Shown here: piece by piece, positions 43,613 to 56,500 of the stretch
How positions within the stretch are numbered: the first letter of the stretch is position 1
Layout of the letters: each line of letters opens with the position of its first letter
Source of the DNA: Pisolithus tinctorius
Lineage: Eukaryota; Basidiomycota; Agaricomycetes; Boletales; Pisolithaceae
Assembly (NCBI GenBank): GCA_024663395.1
Contig: JANFAH010000122.1
Location: 21,823 to 85,822 of the forward strand
Direction of reading: 5' to 3'
Length of the DNA stretch: 64,000 nucleotides
Position numbers and translations under genes: made by a program
Notes under the pieces: model-generated
The model's input: only the letters and a program-made list of their open reading frames with translations
The model's database searches: none
Told to the model about the DNA's origin: nothing

Positions 43613-43844
43613 TTGAGATCTCATAGTTCTACTCATGTGTTTGAATTGTCTCCAACAAATAGAGTATCCTTGGTTGGTATTCGGTTTTCGTGAAGTCGGC
43701 TTGAGGATGCCTCCCGCTCCGGCTCAGACAAGATACACTGCATATAATTGGATCGGCCAGTGCGTTAGTCGTGCAAAATCTGAATGTACAATAATATCAG
43801 GGGCTGAAATGCATTGAGAGCGAGGTCTCGGTAAGGAACGAAGC

Positions 43845-45470
43845 CTAATCATCTTGTAATTCGTCCTCTTCGCTATCCCCTGCAAACCCAAACTCTTCGT
43901 TGACCATGTCAATAACAGCGTTCACAGCAGACTTGGACATCTTGGGCATGGCACCCGGTCGCAATAGAGGATGCCGGGCGACATCGAGTTCTTCGTCCGC
44001 TTCCTCTTGCTCGTCGTCGTCGTCGTCGTCGTCGTCATCGTATCCACTCTCTTCATTCTCGTCACTAGCATCACCATCAGGCTGCTCGTCATTGGAATTA
44101 TCCGACGGGGTCGAGCCGCCACTAGCGCTATCTGATGAGTCAGAGCAAAAGTCCTCGTCATCTGAATCGGAATCGTCCCATGCGGGCCCGTTCACAGAGG
44201 TGCTTGCGACCGCGTTCTTCTGGTTTCTGTTTTCTCCCTTCCGCACTGAAGTTTCGTCTGGAGCAGACCCCGAAGGCCTTCCAAAGATGGCCTCCCGCTC
44301 TCTCACCCACGCAGAGATAGGATCTTGTTCCTTCCCGTCAATCATCGCAAACTCCGTCTCAGAAAACTCTTCTTCATCACTGCTATTACCACTCTCCTTG
44401 GTAATCCCGGTTCGTCTTCTACGCAGTATAACCGAACACGTCCGCCCCGTGGCGCTCAATAACTTGACCCCATTTCGTGTTGTTAAGTCCTCTACAGCCC
44501 AAAATTCACAGGGCTTACTCTCTCCCCATAGGATGCCAGAATCGAAAAACCATAGCGTTCCTTGCTTTGCGGATAGATATGCATCAATTCCAGCAGCACT
44601 GTTCCCGGCTTTAGTAGGCGCACATGCGCTTTTGAATATACTGGCGGAAGGTTCGAGGAAGGGGACAGATAGGAAGGAGAGAAGTTTACGGAGAGATGAG
44701 CAGGTTTCGGAGCCTTTTTCCACTGTATCGGTGGTAGTGGTCATAGACCTCGAACTAGCCACAGAATGTCCGTTCGCTTTTGTGAAAAACGAGTAGGACG
44801 TCGTGGCAAATTGAGCCGTACTTAGCGCGTCGAGACCGAATATGACTTGTGGGTTCTGCTTTGCCTGCTGTTGTGCAGTGGCGCCGGCTTTCCCCTTGTC
44901 AGGTGGCACGTCTGAGCAAAGAAGTACCACAGTCCAGTGGTCCTTGGCTTTACCACGCGTGGGAAGTAGGAACGCGCGGGTGATACTCATGAGCGGGATG
45001 GACGCTTCAAGTACACGGGAAGAGGGATTAACAAATCGGATTGATCGTGAGTGGACTGTGATGTCAACCTTTTTTCGGACAGGTGATGTCGTGGAAATGG
45101 TTGGCAGAGTGAAAAGAGGAGGATCCTCCTCCTCCTCCTCCTCAGCTTGTTCTGTTCGCAGCCTCTTCGAGCTCTGCGTCACGTCAACACTTCCATCTTC
45201 TAGAGGACGTTTGCAAGCTTTTGAGTCTAGACCTCGAATACATTGGATTGCTCGCATAGCCTCGGGTTGCTGCTGTACCCAATGTTTTCGTGTCTCAGGT
45301 GACACTGTCGCGGAACAGTCTCCACCGAGAGCAAAGGAAAGTAGCGTCTCCACGTCCATGCGTGACGACACTGTGCTCAAGCATCCTAGTGCGGAAAACT
45401 CGCTCGGAAGATGAGATAGCAGGACATCCAGCAGAGGTGTCTTCGCCGCTGTGACATCAGACTGATCCAT
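43845..45470 (-). CDS. RTT106: Histone chaperone Rtt106-type
   Basis: A single uninterrupted frame of 541 residues starts MDQSDVTAAKTPLLDVLL. Residues about 130-380 form the double PH-like region: KKVDITVHSRSIRF, MSITRAFLLPTRGKAKDHWT, then GIDAYLSAKQGTLWFFDSGI with WGESKPCEFWAVEDL, the Rttp106/POB3-like signature. The C-terminus is a long Asp/Glu/Ser tail with a run of Asp encoded by a GAC/CGT trinucleotide tract (44,013-44,040), typical of histone chaperones. In yeast Rtt106 binds H3-H4 and acts in replication-coupled nucleosome assembly and silencing. The residue count fits family members with extended acidic tails. Confidence 0.85.
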   Translation of the reverse strand: MDQSDVTAAKTPLLDVLLSHLPSEFSALGCLSTVSSRMDVETLLSFALGGDCSATVSPETRKHWVQQQPEAMRAIQCIRGLDSKACKRPLEDGSVDVTQSSKRLRTEQAEEEEEEDPPLFTLPTISTTSPVRKKVDITVHSRSIRFVNPSSRVLEASIPLMSITRAFLLPTRGKAKDHWTVVLLCSDVPPDKGKAGATAQQQAKQNPQVIFGLDALSTAQFATTSYSFFTKANGHSVASSRSMTTTTDTVEKGSETCSSLRKLLSFLSVPFLEPSASIFKSACAPTKAGNSAAGIDAYLSAKQGTLWFFDSGILWGESKPCEFWAVEDLTTRNGVKLLSATGRTCSVILRRRRTGITKESGNSSDEEEFSETEFAMIDGKEQDPISAWVREREAIFGRPSGSAPDETSVRKGENRNQKNAVASTSVNGPAWDDSDSDDEDFCSDSSDSASGGSTPSDNSNDEQPDGDASDENEESGYDDDDDDDDDEQEEADEELDVARHPLLRPGAMPKMSKSAVNAVIDMVNEEFGFAGDSEEDELQDD

Positions 45471-46459
45471 GAAAACGACTATTGTTGAGTGAATCTAAGA
45501 ATTCAGGTGAGAGTTCCGAATGTCGGTGATCAAACATACTTCGTGGACTTGGTAGTGGAACTCGGAGAGCCTTGAACAAACGGATCGTGCGGGGTGTGAA
45601 CGCGTCCATTGCACTGCCACCGTCGCAACACCTAACCTTATTGCGTCATACAGTCACTAACATCGCCGCAACTAAGCATATCATTCCTTACGGCCACGAC
45701 TTGGTCTCGATTCCATACACCGGATTACTCATATATTGCTAGGCAGCTTTGGACCCGATTCATCGCAGGCCCACGCCACACCGTTGATTGTATAGTATAA
45801 TTCATCGTATTTAATGCTCGCTCTCATCTGGTATTCATGGCAGAGGTCCAATTTCGCCTTTTCGAAGGCACCATCTACGAGTCAAAGACGATGCCTGGGT
45901 CCAACGGGCTGATCCACGTTTAAAGGCTGACAGTCAAATAGATCAGCGGTGCAAAGTTATGCTTCCAGGCGCCCTCTCCCTCGCTTGTGAGGATTGAACT
46001 TGGCGGGAACCCGCCTCCGAGTGTACGTCAGTGATGTTAATACTGGCGAAGTCAAGCTGACTCGTGATTGGTCGATCTAAGAGAGCGGCACTCAGCGTGA
46101 CTGTCCAACCGCGTGCCATGTTCCACCCCTCAATTCCTTGAGAGGGTTTGGAAAATCGACAGGAAGGTTCGCAAAGATGGAGGAGATTGTTGGAGATATC
46201 CATTGGGGCAACACGGCACGCCGAGTTTGATTCATGGTAAGTGTCCGTCCCCGGTATCGCTCCTTGAAATTGTATTGAAATTGTTCAAATCCCAAACCGC
46301 AAAGTATACGTTCCGGTATACCCATTTCAGTTGTTAAACCTAGACGTTGCTTCCTATGAGGGACCTGGGGATGAATGTTGAACTAGCTCGGCCGTGTTTC
46401 TTATCAATCGGACACTCATCAGATTCATGGCTGTTATGATTGTTCCGTGGGAGCGTCTC
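45471..46459. other. Intergenic region upstream of the Rtt106 gene
   Basis: No gene was recognised. It presumably holds the promoter of the minus-strand chaperone gene. The decayed duplicate begins near its right edge, at about 46,410-46,460. Confidence 0.4.
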
Positions 46460-46765
46460 CGGATTGACTGATCAACCACTGAAGGTGCTGTCAAGGGCCG
46501 GCGGTCATCAAAGGCGCAGCAACACCGTTCCATCTTTGGTATGGGTTACTAACAATGCTTGATATCAATGGTCACAAGTGCTTTCCTCCCTGCAATCCAG
46601 AGCACTTTGGAACTGTGAAATACCATCTCCAGTCGCTGGCGCGCTGCACCACAAGACGTCCTAGATATCTCTGTTCACACAGCTCTTTACCATGGGTGTA
46701 TCCCGCCACCAGATGTCAGCTGCATCTTGCAAATCCCTTGTTGCAGGGTGGTGTATATGTGAATG
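46460..46765 (+). pseudogene. Ankyrin-MYND gene fragment (inverted duplicate)
   Basis: The plus strand from ACCACTGAAGGTGCTGTCAA to about 46,765 aligns with the minus strand of the ankyrin gene at about 58,790-58,520. Shared pieces are LKVLSRA, then KCFPPCNPEHFGTVKYHLQS against HCFPPCNPEHFKIVEYLVQS. Frame shifts and small indels destroy the frame. Confidence 0.75.
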
Positions 46766-47190
46766 GTCGAATCTATGACAGTAGGAGTATGTATGTCATA
46801 AGCTAGCTCCTTTCTCGTGCTGGACTCTGGCGTACAGACCCTTGTCGCGTATCTTATCTGGGATGCCTCAGAATGCAGCTATTGCATTCAGAAGGGACAC
46901 AGAGGAAACTATTGTAGATTCATATTCGAAGTGTCTTCCACTGCGACCGCGATCATCGGTTCCTGCGGTAAACTCGTGTGTTCGTACCCGGGCCCTGCAC
47001 GAGATATGGCGAACGCTCGGTGTAAGTACAACAGAATTGTCGATTGGTATCCTGCGGGCCATTGGTAAGCCTGCCGAAGTCCAGCGATTCAGTATATGTA
47101 TGGGTGATGACGTCGTATGGCGCGATGCTCCTCTCCCTCGGCGTCACCTTCACGATCGGTGTCGTACTGTAGAAAACGTTTACACCAAAT
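46766..47190 (+). pseudogene. DUF3638 gene 5' fragment (inverted duplicate, intron retained)
   Basis: It begins at ATCTATGACAGTAGGAG, matching the exon end near 56,715, keeps a diverged copy of the following intron (GTATGT...ACAG in the parent), then NAAIAFRRDTEETIVDSYSK, CGKLVCSYPGPA and GILRAIGKPAEVQRFSICMG with DDVVWRDAPLPRR. The counterpart is NAAVVFRRGAEQTIAESF ... GILRAVGKPADVQRINKRIG. About 170 bp are missing in the middle. Retention of the intron means that the copy arose at DNA level. Confidence 0.8.
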
Positions 47191-47588
47191 GGTGTCAGGG
47201 TAGACGACCAACAAGCACCCAGTTTCACATTATGAGTGAGTCTAACGTGGTCGCATTTTCACCGGTGGCTAGCCCTGGGCTATTGGTAATATTGGCAAAC
47301 ACTATCAAGAACACTATCGTACAATGCACATACGGAGCAACTGGACCACAATATCAAAAGCGAAAAACAACTTCAGCAGACAAGATTATCCTGCACATTT
47401 CGGGCATCTCCATGAGGACGGTCCGCGTGCGTACTATTTTCAATTTTCCTCTGATCTTCGAAATCTTCTCTCTTCAACGATCGTCCATTCAAAATTTTCC
47501 CCATATGTGGTGGCAGTGAAGTTCATCCCCCTCCTACGCAGGTTTAGTGACGTACTTGAGGAAAGCAAGTGGAGACTTCTGGAAAGTG
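47191..47588. other. Unassigned spacer
   Basis: Open plus frames here continue the pseudogene frame but show no homology that I could see. Confidence 0.3.
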
Positions 47589-50500
47589 TCAATTGATCGG
47601 CGCCTTCAGAGGGCGATGTGCGGGAGCTATGAATCCATCGCTCTCAACCTCCAGATCCTCTTCATCGTGGAGATCGTCGGCATAAACGCAGAGAAAGTAA
47701 CAAAGCCGAGATATGTGTTGTAGTCGCGCAGGTACAGCTGCCCAGCAAAGAGATTGATCTGGTTTACGAGTAAGGTTGGTGCAACCCAGTCGGGGTGAGC
47801 GGGAGGAAACTGTGTATAGACGCAGGTCGTCACACGGTCGCATTCTCGCCTGGGTTTCGTGGCCGTGTAGACATGAAGACACACAGATTCCGCTGCTTCT
47901 GATGTCTGGTAATAACCCCTCTACTTCGAATGGGCTAAGGATGACGAGAGGAGGGTTCCCACTCGATTGGCTCGAGAGTATCCAGTTAACTGGACGGAGG
48001 TATTCACCAACTCCTACTTGACTTGGTCCCTGTACCACGGTGGAGTAGTCAGAAGTGCAAAGATGTGTCGGGACCACACGGTGTTCTCTTGGGGAGGTGC
48101 TGTGGGGTCGCGAAATGAGTCAAACATGTGAATAAAGTCCTTTGATCGAGGGTTAACCATGCCGGTGCGCACGAAATGACGAATGTCTGCTGAGACCTGA
48201 TGCACGCTGGGTTAGCTGGTGGGGGTCGTTCCACTTGCATTTCGCGTTTCTATTCATGTACAATTTCTCGTTCCTGTTCCTCATTCATATTCGAATGGGT
48301 CGAGGAGGAAACTCCAAGCTCTTGGCAGCGCTGTTCGATTGCCGGGAAGGACAACGTTGGTTGCGGCTCAGGACCTGGACGGCGCGTTACAGTTCTTCCA
48401 GGTTTTTGCATCCGGTTGCCGCCAGGCAGCGGCGAGCTCCTCGCAAGTTATTTCGTTGCTGCAGAACTCCAACCAAGCGGAATACCGCGAAGCGTGGTCC
48501 CTTCCCTGCTGAGCCCTAGTGGGGAGCACTATTCTGGATCTCCGTGCACGTCTCGTCCATGGCCCATAACAAGATGTCTGCCGGATGTATCCTGTCTCGA
48601 CGATTTTTTCTAGCTGCCTTGCGGATGCTTCTGTCTACCTCTAGAGGTCCGAAAAACATGATAGAGTGACCATGTCCAAGTTTGCGCATGCGCATACACC
48701 CTGCCACCAATATCAGTGACATGTATCATCAACCGATCCCATTGTCATACCTTGAACCAAGCGGTCCTTCGTAACTTTGGGCCCCAGAGTTGCCGCTGCA
48801 CGGAACCCGATTGGAAACTTGATGTCGGTGCCTCTCGTATGTGCATCATCAAGATACACGATGCATTCGTCCAGTCGACTTGCATACGGTGACTCTGCAA
48901 ATGATCGCTTGGTTCCTTCACGTGAAAGCACGGTCAGCTCGTCATTGTCGTTGAAGTAGATCGCGGCAAGCGCATCGGGTTTCAACTCCAGCCAAAGCGC
49001 CACAAGTTCGTTGTTTTGCAGCTCGAGGACCTGAGCACCAACATCCAATATCACGCGTATTTCCGGCTTTTGTTCCGCTATAAGCCCAAGGAATTCGCCG
49101 GCTGTTCGTCGCCGACCATCTGCCCACGATGTTTGTACGTAGGCGTCGTTTTCGGGACGCAGGAGGTAGGCGAGAACCTTTGCATTGGTAGAGCGCTGGT
49201 GATCAAGGTCTCGTTGGCTGGTGGATGTTGGCAGCAGATAGCGGGCATCGTTCGTCCCAGAAAACCCTAACCAAGGAATTGTTAAAGGGGTTTGTGGCTA
49301 AAGCTATGCACTTACCAGTAGTTATGTGCTCTCTCGCTTCTGCAAGGTCCCACCCGCAACTAGACAACTTCGAAGGGAACTCCTTAGCCTCCTTCGGAAA
49401 GACAACGTGTGAAAGATAGAAGTCTATGGTTGATTGGTTGTACGAGAATATCGGGAACAGGTAGGAGTTCCATTGATCCAAAGACTGGGTGTTGATGCCA
49501 CTAATCTGATAGAGGTGTTCAGGAACTTCAAGGCAATCGCGGACCCATGACTCGTATTCCTGGTCTGGGTTATCTAACGTGAAAAGGCGCTCGAAACATA
49601 ACGTCAGCTGCTCCCGATCCAAACCACCGTAGTAGTACGAGAGACAGGTGAGCACTATGGCAACATCTGGATGACCAAATTCTGCTCTCGGTGCTGGCAT
49701 GTCCTTCGCACGATAAGGGACGGCCAGCATAGTTCGAGGAGGTGCAAGTCCGTAGCCGACGCGCCACCGTCGCTCCGTTAGTGCAAACAACAAGATCCCA
49801 GATGCTAGAAGTCCACGTAAATGTAACAAGGACATCCACATGGTGGTGCCTCCACAGTAGTCCCGTATCATTTGGACTTCGGAAGGGGCAACATCCATGC
49901 GGGTGATAAAGTCATGAATTGCAGTCCTCTCGCTTCGACGCGTTTGATTGAAGTTGAGTAGCCGACCGTCCATGACGTCCTGAGCAATCCTAGAAATGAG
50001 CGTTTCGCCTGCCTTTTCATGAAGAATACGGATGTGAGGGAAAGCGCCACTGCGACGGTGATATTGCTCGTATTCCACACCGAGCGGGAAATCTGCGTGG
50101 AGCGAAGGGGCATGTTTCTTTACGAGATGGAGTATCTGTTGCACGGTCGACCACCGAGTTGGAGCGCCATCCAGAGGTCTCTGTAAACCGATAGCATAGA
50201 TCAGTTGATTTCGAACGTGCAGGATCTCATCACTTTCATCAAGGATATCGCGAGCGTATGAATGAAGCCATCGCTGAGTCTGCAATAGTTGCTCGGCGAT
50301 GCCCGTGGTATCATCTAGCTGTTTCTCGACACTCAGCAGTTTGAATGACAGGATATGTTCTGGTTGCACTACGAGGATGCCACGTTCGCGCATACATTGT
50401 TTAGGATTCCCTGGACCGCTCTGGCACCCAAATGGCCGATTTCCAAGGATCTTGAAAATGGCAAGTAAAAGACTCGTCGATTGGCGAGTCCACCAAGACG

Positions 50501-53500
50501 ATGTACGAGTAAATGGAGCATTTGGGAAGCGAGAGCCTTCGGGACCACTACCCTCACCAGTTGGTTTCCGTCAGCGAGGACCGAGGCTGTTGCCGGTACG
50601 ATTACAGATGACTTCCCTTCGCCCATATTTAACTGCAGAACGGTGTTCTGGCCGGAATGAGGGGCTATCATTTCTGATGCAACGTCTGCTTGGACAGGAC
50701 GGATGAGGAAATCTCCATCCAGCTGAACCGATAATTGGAGGGGTGAATAAACTTGCCACAGAACAAGAGATGAGAAGATAAAAGCACCTGGATTAATAGC
50801 CAATCGGCATACGACTCTGCATCCCAACCATTGCAACCGGTGTTCTCTATTTCCTTGTGTAAATCTTCGGCTCGGCCATTCTTTGCCAAGGCAAGCATTC
50901 GGCGAGTGCGCTGGTACTCTAGTGCAAGCTTCGTGAATGCTATTAAACAAACTCGCCAGTCACGAGACAATCGAATTTGCGATGTTGATGAGAGGCAACC
51001 AAAGAGAACCTTTGCTGTGACACGTGGCCACTGACCTGAGCTGTAGACCGCACGCTCGCTTGTCGTTTGTGGACCCAAGTATGCCACAAGCGACCTTAGG
51101 GTGGACATGTATATTTTCCTGCTATCCTTGTAATGTCCTCTGATTAACTTCACGAAGTGTTCAATTTCGGGAGCATCTACTTCCAGGGTCGTCTGATCGT
51201 GACTAAGATGGTCCGCACTCCGTTGGAGCCCATCTGCATACTAAGTTGAAACGCCGAGTTTGCATTCCGGCGGAGGTCGTCAATCAACTGGCTCATTTGG
51301 CTAGGTCCGCTGAAAAAGTAAGATTCAGCATGACGCATTCGCATAGTATAAAAGGATAAATACCAAGTTTGAGACCGAGAAAGGGTTAGGTTGAGTTCCA
51401 ACTTCGGGGGCGGGGGTACAGCAAGCGCAGCTCGTTGAAAAAGGTCATCGAGAGTCATGGCCCGGTGGATTGGGTTGTGACCTTTCAAAGATGGAGTGAA
51501 GGGATATTCCAATGATCGGTTAGCGAGCGAGGTCGGGTCAAGAGGTCCTATAAACGGGTGGGAAGGTTTTTGGCCAAGAATTGACTCCACGTGATTCAGG
51601 TGATTCTTCAACTCCATGTTGCGGTAACAACTCGCAAACAATTCGCAGAGATCACGGTCCAATGCGGCAGTATCATACCAAAAGAGGTTTCGGCATGGAG
51701 GGGGGTTCAAACAGGGCCATGCAGCAGTCGTCCTCGCAATTATTTCACTCTTTTCCCGCTGGAGCCGCTCCCTGTACTCCTCTGGACTTAGGCTGTAGTT
51801 GTACGGCTTTTCCCGCTGGAAATGAGCTCATTCAACGCACATTGCGAAGGTGTGTAACCATCAGAAAGGTTGTAGATGGGATATCAGGTGGATTTTCATT
51901 CTTGAATTGAGGCATTGTTGCGAAGGCCAGTAATGTACCGACAACGTCTTCGAGCTTCGAAGAGGCGTATGCCATGGCGGACAGGGAGAATATGAGTTGA
52001 AAACGATGGCGCGATGCCTGGCTCCTACGACAGCTATCATACAATGGAAGCCAGATCTTCGGTAGGTCGTGGGATAACCAGTTTTCGTAACGCAACGAGA
52101 ATGCCCGCGAAACACCTCCCACAGTGGCGTTCCAAGACTCAAGTAAGGCTTGGATGTTATTTACTAGACGTTTCTGAGCTGACCAATTGTAGACAGCAAG
52201 CGCAGTGCTGTATGCACGGAGTACGTCAGCAGATGATAGCCGTACATCCCTTGCTTCGTAAACGGAGTCAGATCCGCCACCTGGAAAGGGATTATCCGAC
52301 ATTGGTGGGTAAAGTGCCACAGCTCTGATTGCAGCACGACGAAGCAGGTGGTCGTCACAGGACGGGAAGTCTTTGAAGAGCGAAGTCGATTGACCATCAG
52401 GAAAGTCCTGTAGTTGTTGCAGGATCTCGATTCTTTGATAGACGAGCAAGCAAGGTAAAAGCCATGGTGCTGAGATGCAGCCGGAAGTCCCGCCAGCCAA
52501 TGCACAGTTTGCATGCACTTCAGATGTTTGGGGTACCACGTTCGAGGAGTGGTCAGTGCTGCAATGTGACACAGAAGTTTGTCGCAGCGAGTATCGATCT
52601 TCATAAACGACCGGCATGCAGCAGAGTGCAAAATAGATAACGCTTCCTCTGTACCAGTCCTTTGCGTTAGAGGGTCCACTGAACACGATTTGCTGGTCAG
52701 TGCGTGCAGGTAGGCCCTATAAAGATTGCTCGCAAGGCTACCACTAGCATTGCCAACTAGGCATCCAAAGTTGGTATCAATCCGGAATATTTGGCAAAGG
52801 AACCGCTTGTTCGCGGGACCCGATATATTGACCGTGACCTTCACGTGATCGCCTTGCCTCGCGAATGACACATTCCCTTCTGGTATAAGCAAGAGTCGCT
52901 GGACGCCTTCATCAACTAAATTGGCCTTAGGTCGCAAAACCAGCTTGTTTGCTAGCCCGATCAACGTTCCTGCAGATTGGCTTTCGTCGTACACCATTCC
53001 ACGAGGATTACAGCACTCCAACTCCCAGTCATCGTTAACAAAGAAAGAAAGACCGTAGCGCGGTAAGTTGACAGACACCCTTGAATTTTCTAGCGTGATA
53101 ATGATGTTCCGGGGATTTTCTAAAAGTTGAAGCCGCTCAGACAACATCCGCCAGGTTTCACTGCGAACATCAAAGAGTGGTATCTCCTTTAATCATCGAA
53201 TGACATCCAGGTGAAAAGTGAAGCGTCCAGTTGTCGGGAGACGACCCCCACAAATTCTCTATAGGGCGAACTTCCATCGTGTGAGTCGTAAGATTGATCC
53301 AGTGCACGTGGTTCTCAACCAGTGCAGTGGGGAGATCGGATGCCAACTTCTGAAGAGGAATCAATTCGAAAACGTCCGGGTCAGCTTCTTTTTGGGCCTG
53401 AATTATCAACCCATTCGATCCCATTCGGAAGTAAACCTACAGGACCAATCTTAGCTCTCTGTAGATACAAATCGACACGGAAACCTACCCGATATTCGTC

Positions 53501-56500
53501 AATCAAACCGCGAGTGACGTAGTCCATTCCTGCCAAATCACCTGGAAGGACGTCCGGTGCTTGCTGCTGAAAGTCAGTATACGAAATAGACTAGTGTCAA
53601 CACACATACACACCAAAAAGCAAGGTAAAAATCGGATCTGTCCTGATCTCATCCGGTAGTCTTCCCATCGGCCGCCCGTCCACCAATAAAGTACCGTTGA
53701 GGATATCGAAGTGCACTTGTTGTGAATGCTGGGCTTCGGAGCTGGTCGTATTGGTGGTGAACCAACTACAATTACCAGTGCCCGCTTTTTGCCATTGCGA
53801 GCCTCTGCGGTACCCTGGCCATAAGTGTTTAATCCCGAGATCAATGCCATCATTCCCCTCCAGGATCATAGTGCCCACAAGTTCCTCCAGTTTCCATGAT
53901 AGGCGACAGTCACGTTCCATAAGGAGCCTTGACATTTCATGACGGGCACTGAACTGCGGAGGGGTGTTGTTATTGATGACCACCGCACAGCACAGTAGAA
54001 TCTCCAGAGCTCTGGTAGAGTCGAGAAGCTTCGTTATGTCGTCAGGACCCACATCAAAAGTGCTACGGCAGATGGCTGCCGAGTCACGAAGGCGTCCTCG
54101 AAGTTGTTCCTTCTCAACCTCGCACGGTCTGCTCCAGTTTGTGAAAGAGTTCCAGTACCCAAGTGAACGTCTTCTCCCGAACGGTGCGGAGTAGCTCGAG
54201 AGCTCGATGATAGCTATGGTCTTGGACTGCAGGTCTCGCAGAAAGCATCCTAGCGACCACAAATGAAACTGTATCCATTGTCGTACCCTCCAACCAGTTT
54301 CCCGACACAGTCGACACAAGGGTTTCAAGTTCGCCCAGGAACGAGTGACGGAAATGCGTATGTTGCAGCTCAACATGCCATACCAACTTCCTATCATCTG
54401 ATATTGGTCCAACTTGGCTGACTGCCTGAGCGAACAGTATGTGGACTTCGTCACGACGGAGGGTCAACGTATTGGCACGAATCTCCCGCAAGATATTGAG
54501 CCACTGTAAAGAGGGACCACTGCGTAGGTGGCCATACGCTATGAACTCGTGAATAGAAAGCTCTTTGTCACAGTTGGCCTGGTTGCACAACACCTGATTT
54601 GAGGTGTGCGCTGTATACCGAAGATAGTCCTGTAAGTTTTGATACGGACCTCGTGGGAGCTGATGGGAACAAGGGCCAGATATATCCACGGTGCCGAAGG
54701 CATCAGTGACAGAGACATGGGAACGTTTGTCGTAGTAGTAAAAGTTAAGTCCGTTGTGACGCAGACGCGCTCTCATCGGTTGGTACATAGGTTGACCGGT
54801 AGTGAGAGTGTATGAAGGGTTTCGTGTCGGAAAGCGTGACACGAGTCTCGCGTGTTCGGTGTAGTAGGAGCCTAGCGCAAAATATCTTCTAGACAAGTAT
54901 GAGGATGTTCCCCGTCAGCTGCGGAGAGCAGATATCAATAAGAAGGAGACAAATGACCGAACGCCACATATCGAAAGCAGGTGGGCGATTTAGCTCGAAG
55001 ACAACTACTGCGACACGATAAAAATCCTCCGGGAGGGGCCATTCGTGTACCGTGATCGATTTTCGACTCGGCTTCAAGGCGACACTTCCTGCAATCATAA
55101 CTGTGGTAGCTTCTCCACGATAATCAACAGAGTATTCATGATTCATGCCTGCAGCCGCCCTATGATATGTAGTAGCGCTCGACCGACCGCCTGAGCTCAT
55201 TAACCTTTTCCCGACGGTCCTGACGAGTGGCGTCGACGATGCGGTCCCTCAAGGCTTGCAAGTGAGAATCTTGTTGGAAGTAGCGCACTGCGAAGTTGCT
55301 ACAGTCCGCCCGGTCCGAGAATACAGACCGCCCATTTATGCTTCAGAGTGACGCTTGCGAATGTAATCAGATGCGAGGCAAAGCCGCTGGATGTCATGCG
55401 CATCTCGAAGGAGTAATTGCTCCAGGAGAGAGATAGGTATTTCAGGGGAGTATTCAAGGAGCATGGGAATCTGCCGTATGACGAGTTTGTCGATTGCAAC
55501 CCATAATTCGATGACGGTAAGAAACATTCGTGAGAAGTCTTCTGGATTGCCTTTGTAGGTTTCACTAGCTGCCGACGCATACATGCTGGCTAGGAGCTCC
55601 AGCTTCGCGCATGCTGCATCGGCGTCATCTTCCAAGGCGCCGGCAACCCAATCATCAATGCTATGGCTAACCTCGCGTTCTACATCGTAGAGTGTCAAAC
55701 GAGGGTACGCTTTGTAGGTATCCCGGAAGAAGTCGCCAGTTTCGACAGAAAGTTTTCCAAACTACCACGTAAGCGGCGGCGGTCACAAAACCGGCAGGAC
55801 GGGAAGTGGAACCGCTTGGATTCAAGATGTTACTGATATATTCGTGACTATCAAGTAGCGAGAGCTGGGTGTCAGTCTGGAAGTTAAGGGATTGGGGATT
55901 CCACGTTGGCGTAAAGGCATCGCGTTCCTGCACTTGCTTCCACCTTTCATCCAGTAGAGTGCGAACGTCGCGCATGTCTCTAGCACGGCGGCTGACAACC
56001 AAATTGGGGCTGAATCTCCCAACTTCGTCAGGCGGCGACTAATTTTGGCAGATATCCAGTGCAAGACGTCATCGGACATTCTGGCATGCAGAGCTTCGCC
56101 GGCGAGTCTGTTCATAAAGAATAACATGAATTTCTTGTATCCGCCGTCTAATCCAAGGTCATTTCCTGATAGCGTAGTTTGCAGTACGACTCTGATCATC
56201 AGCCAGAGTGAAGAGCGGCGCCAAGGGAGACGAGCATCGTGCCATACGACGTCATCACCAATACGTTTATTGATTCGCTGCACATCGGCAGGCTTGCCAA
56301 CAGCTCGTAGGATGCCAGTCAGCAGCTCCGTTATATACCGAGGGTGCACTGTATCCCGTTCTCGGAAACCATGGAACCGCCTTGCAGGTGGGGAGCTGCG
56401 TCAAGACTGTCTTTGTCCATCTCGCAGAGGAAATGAGCAAGTTCGAGGCGGAATACAGCGTCGTCAAAAACCACGTTTGGAACGGCAATCGCCGGGCCCG

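Noticed and set aside
43980..44045. Trinucleotide tract as an independent repeat locus
   Set aside because: It encodes the poly-Asp run of the histone chaperone and needs no separate explanation.
43900..44796. 298-codon plus-strand ORF opposite the Rtt106 gene
   Set aside because: It is the complement of the acidic and Ser-rich coding region; the minus frame has the recognisable chaperone domains.
44842..45414. 190-codon plus-strand ORF
   Set aside because: It is another shadow of the Rtt106 gene without its own motif.
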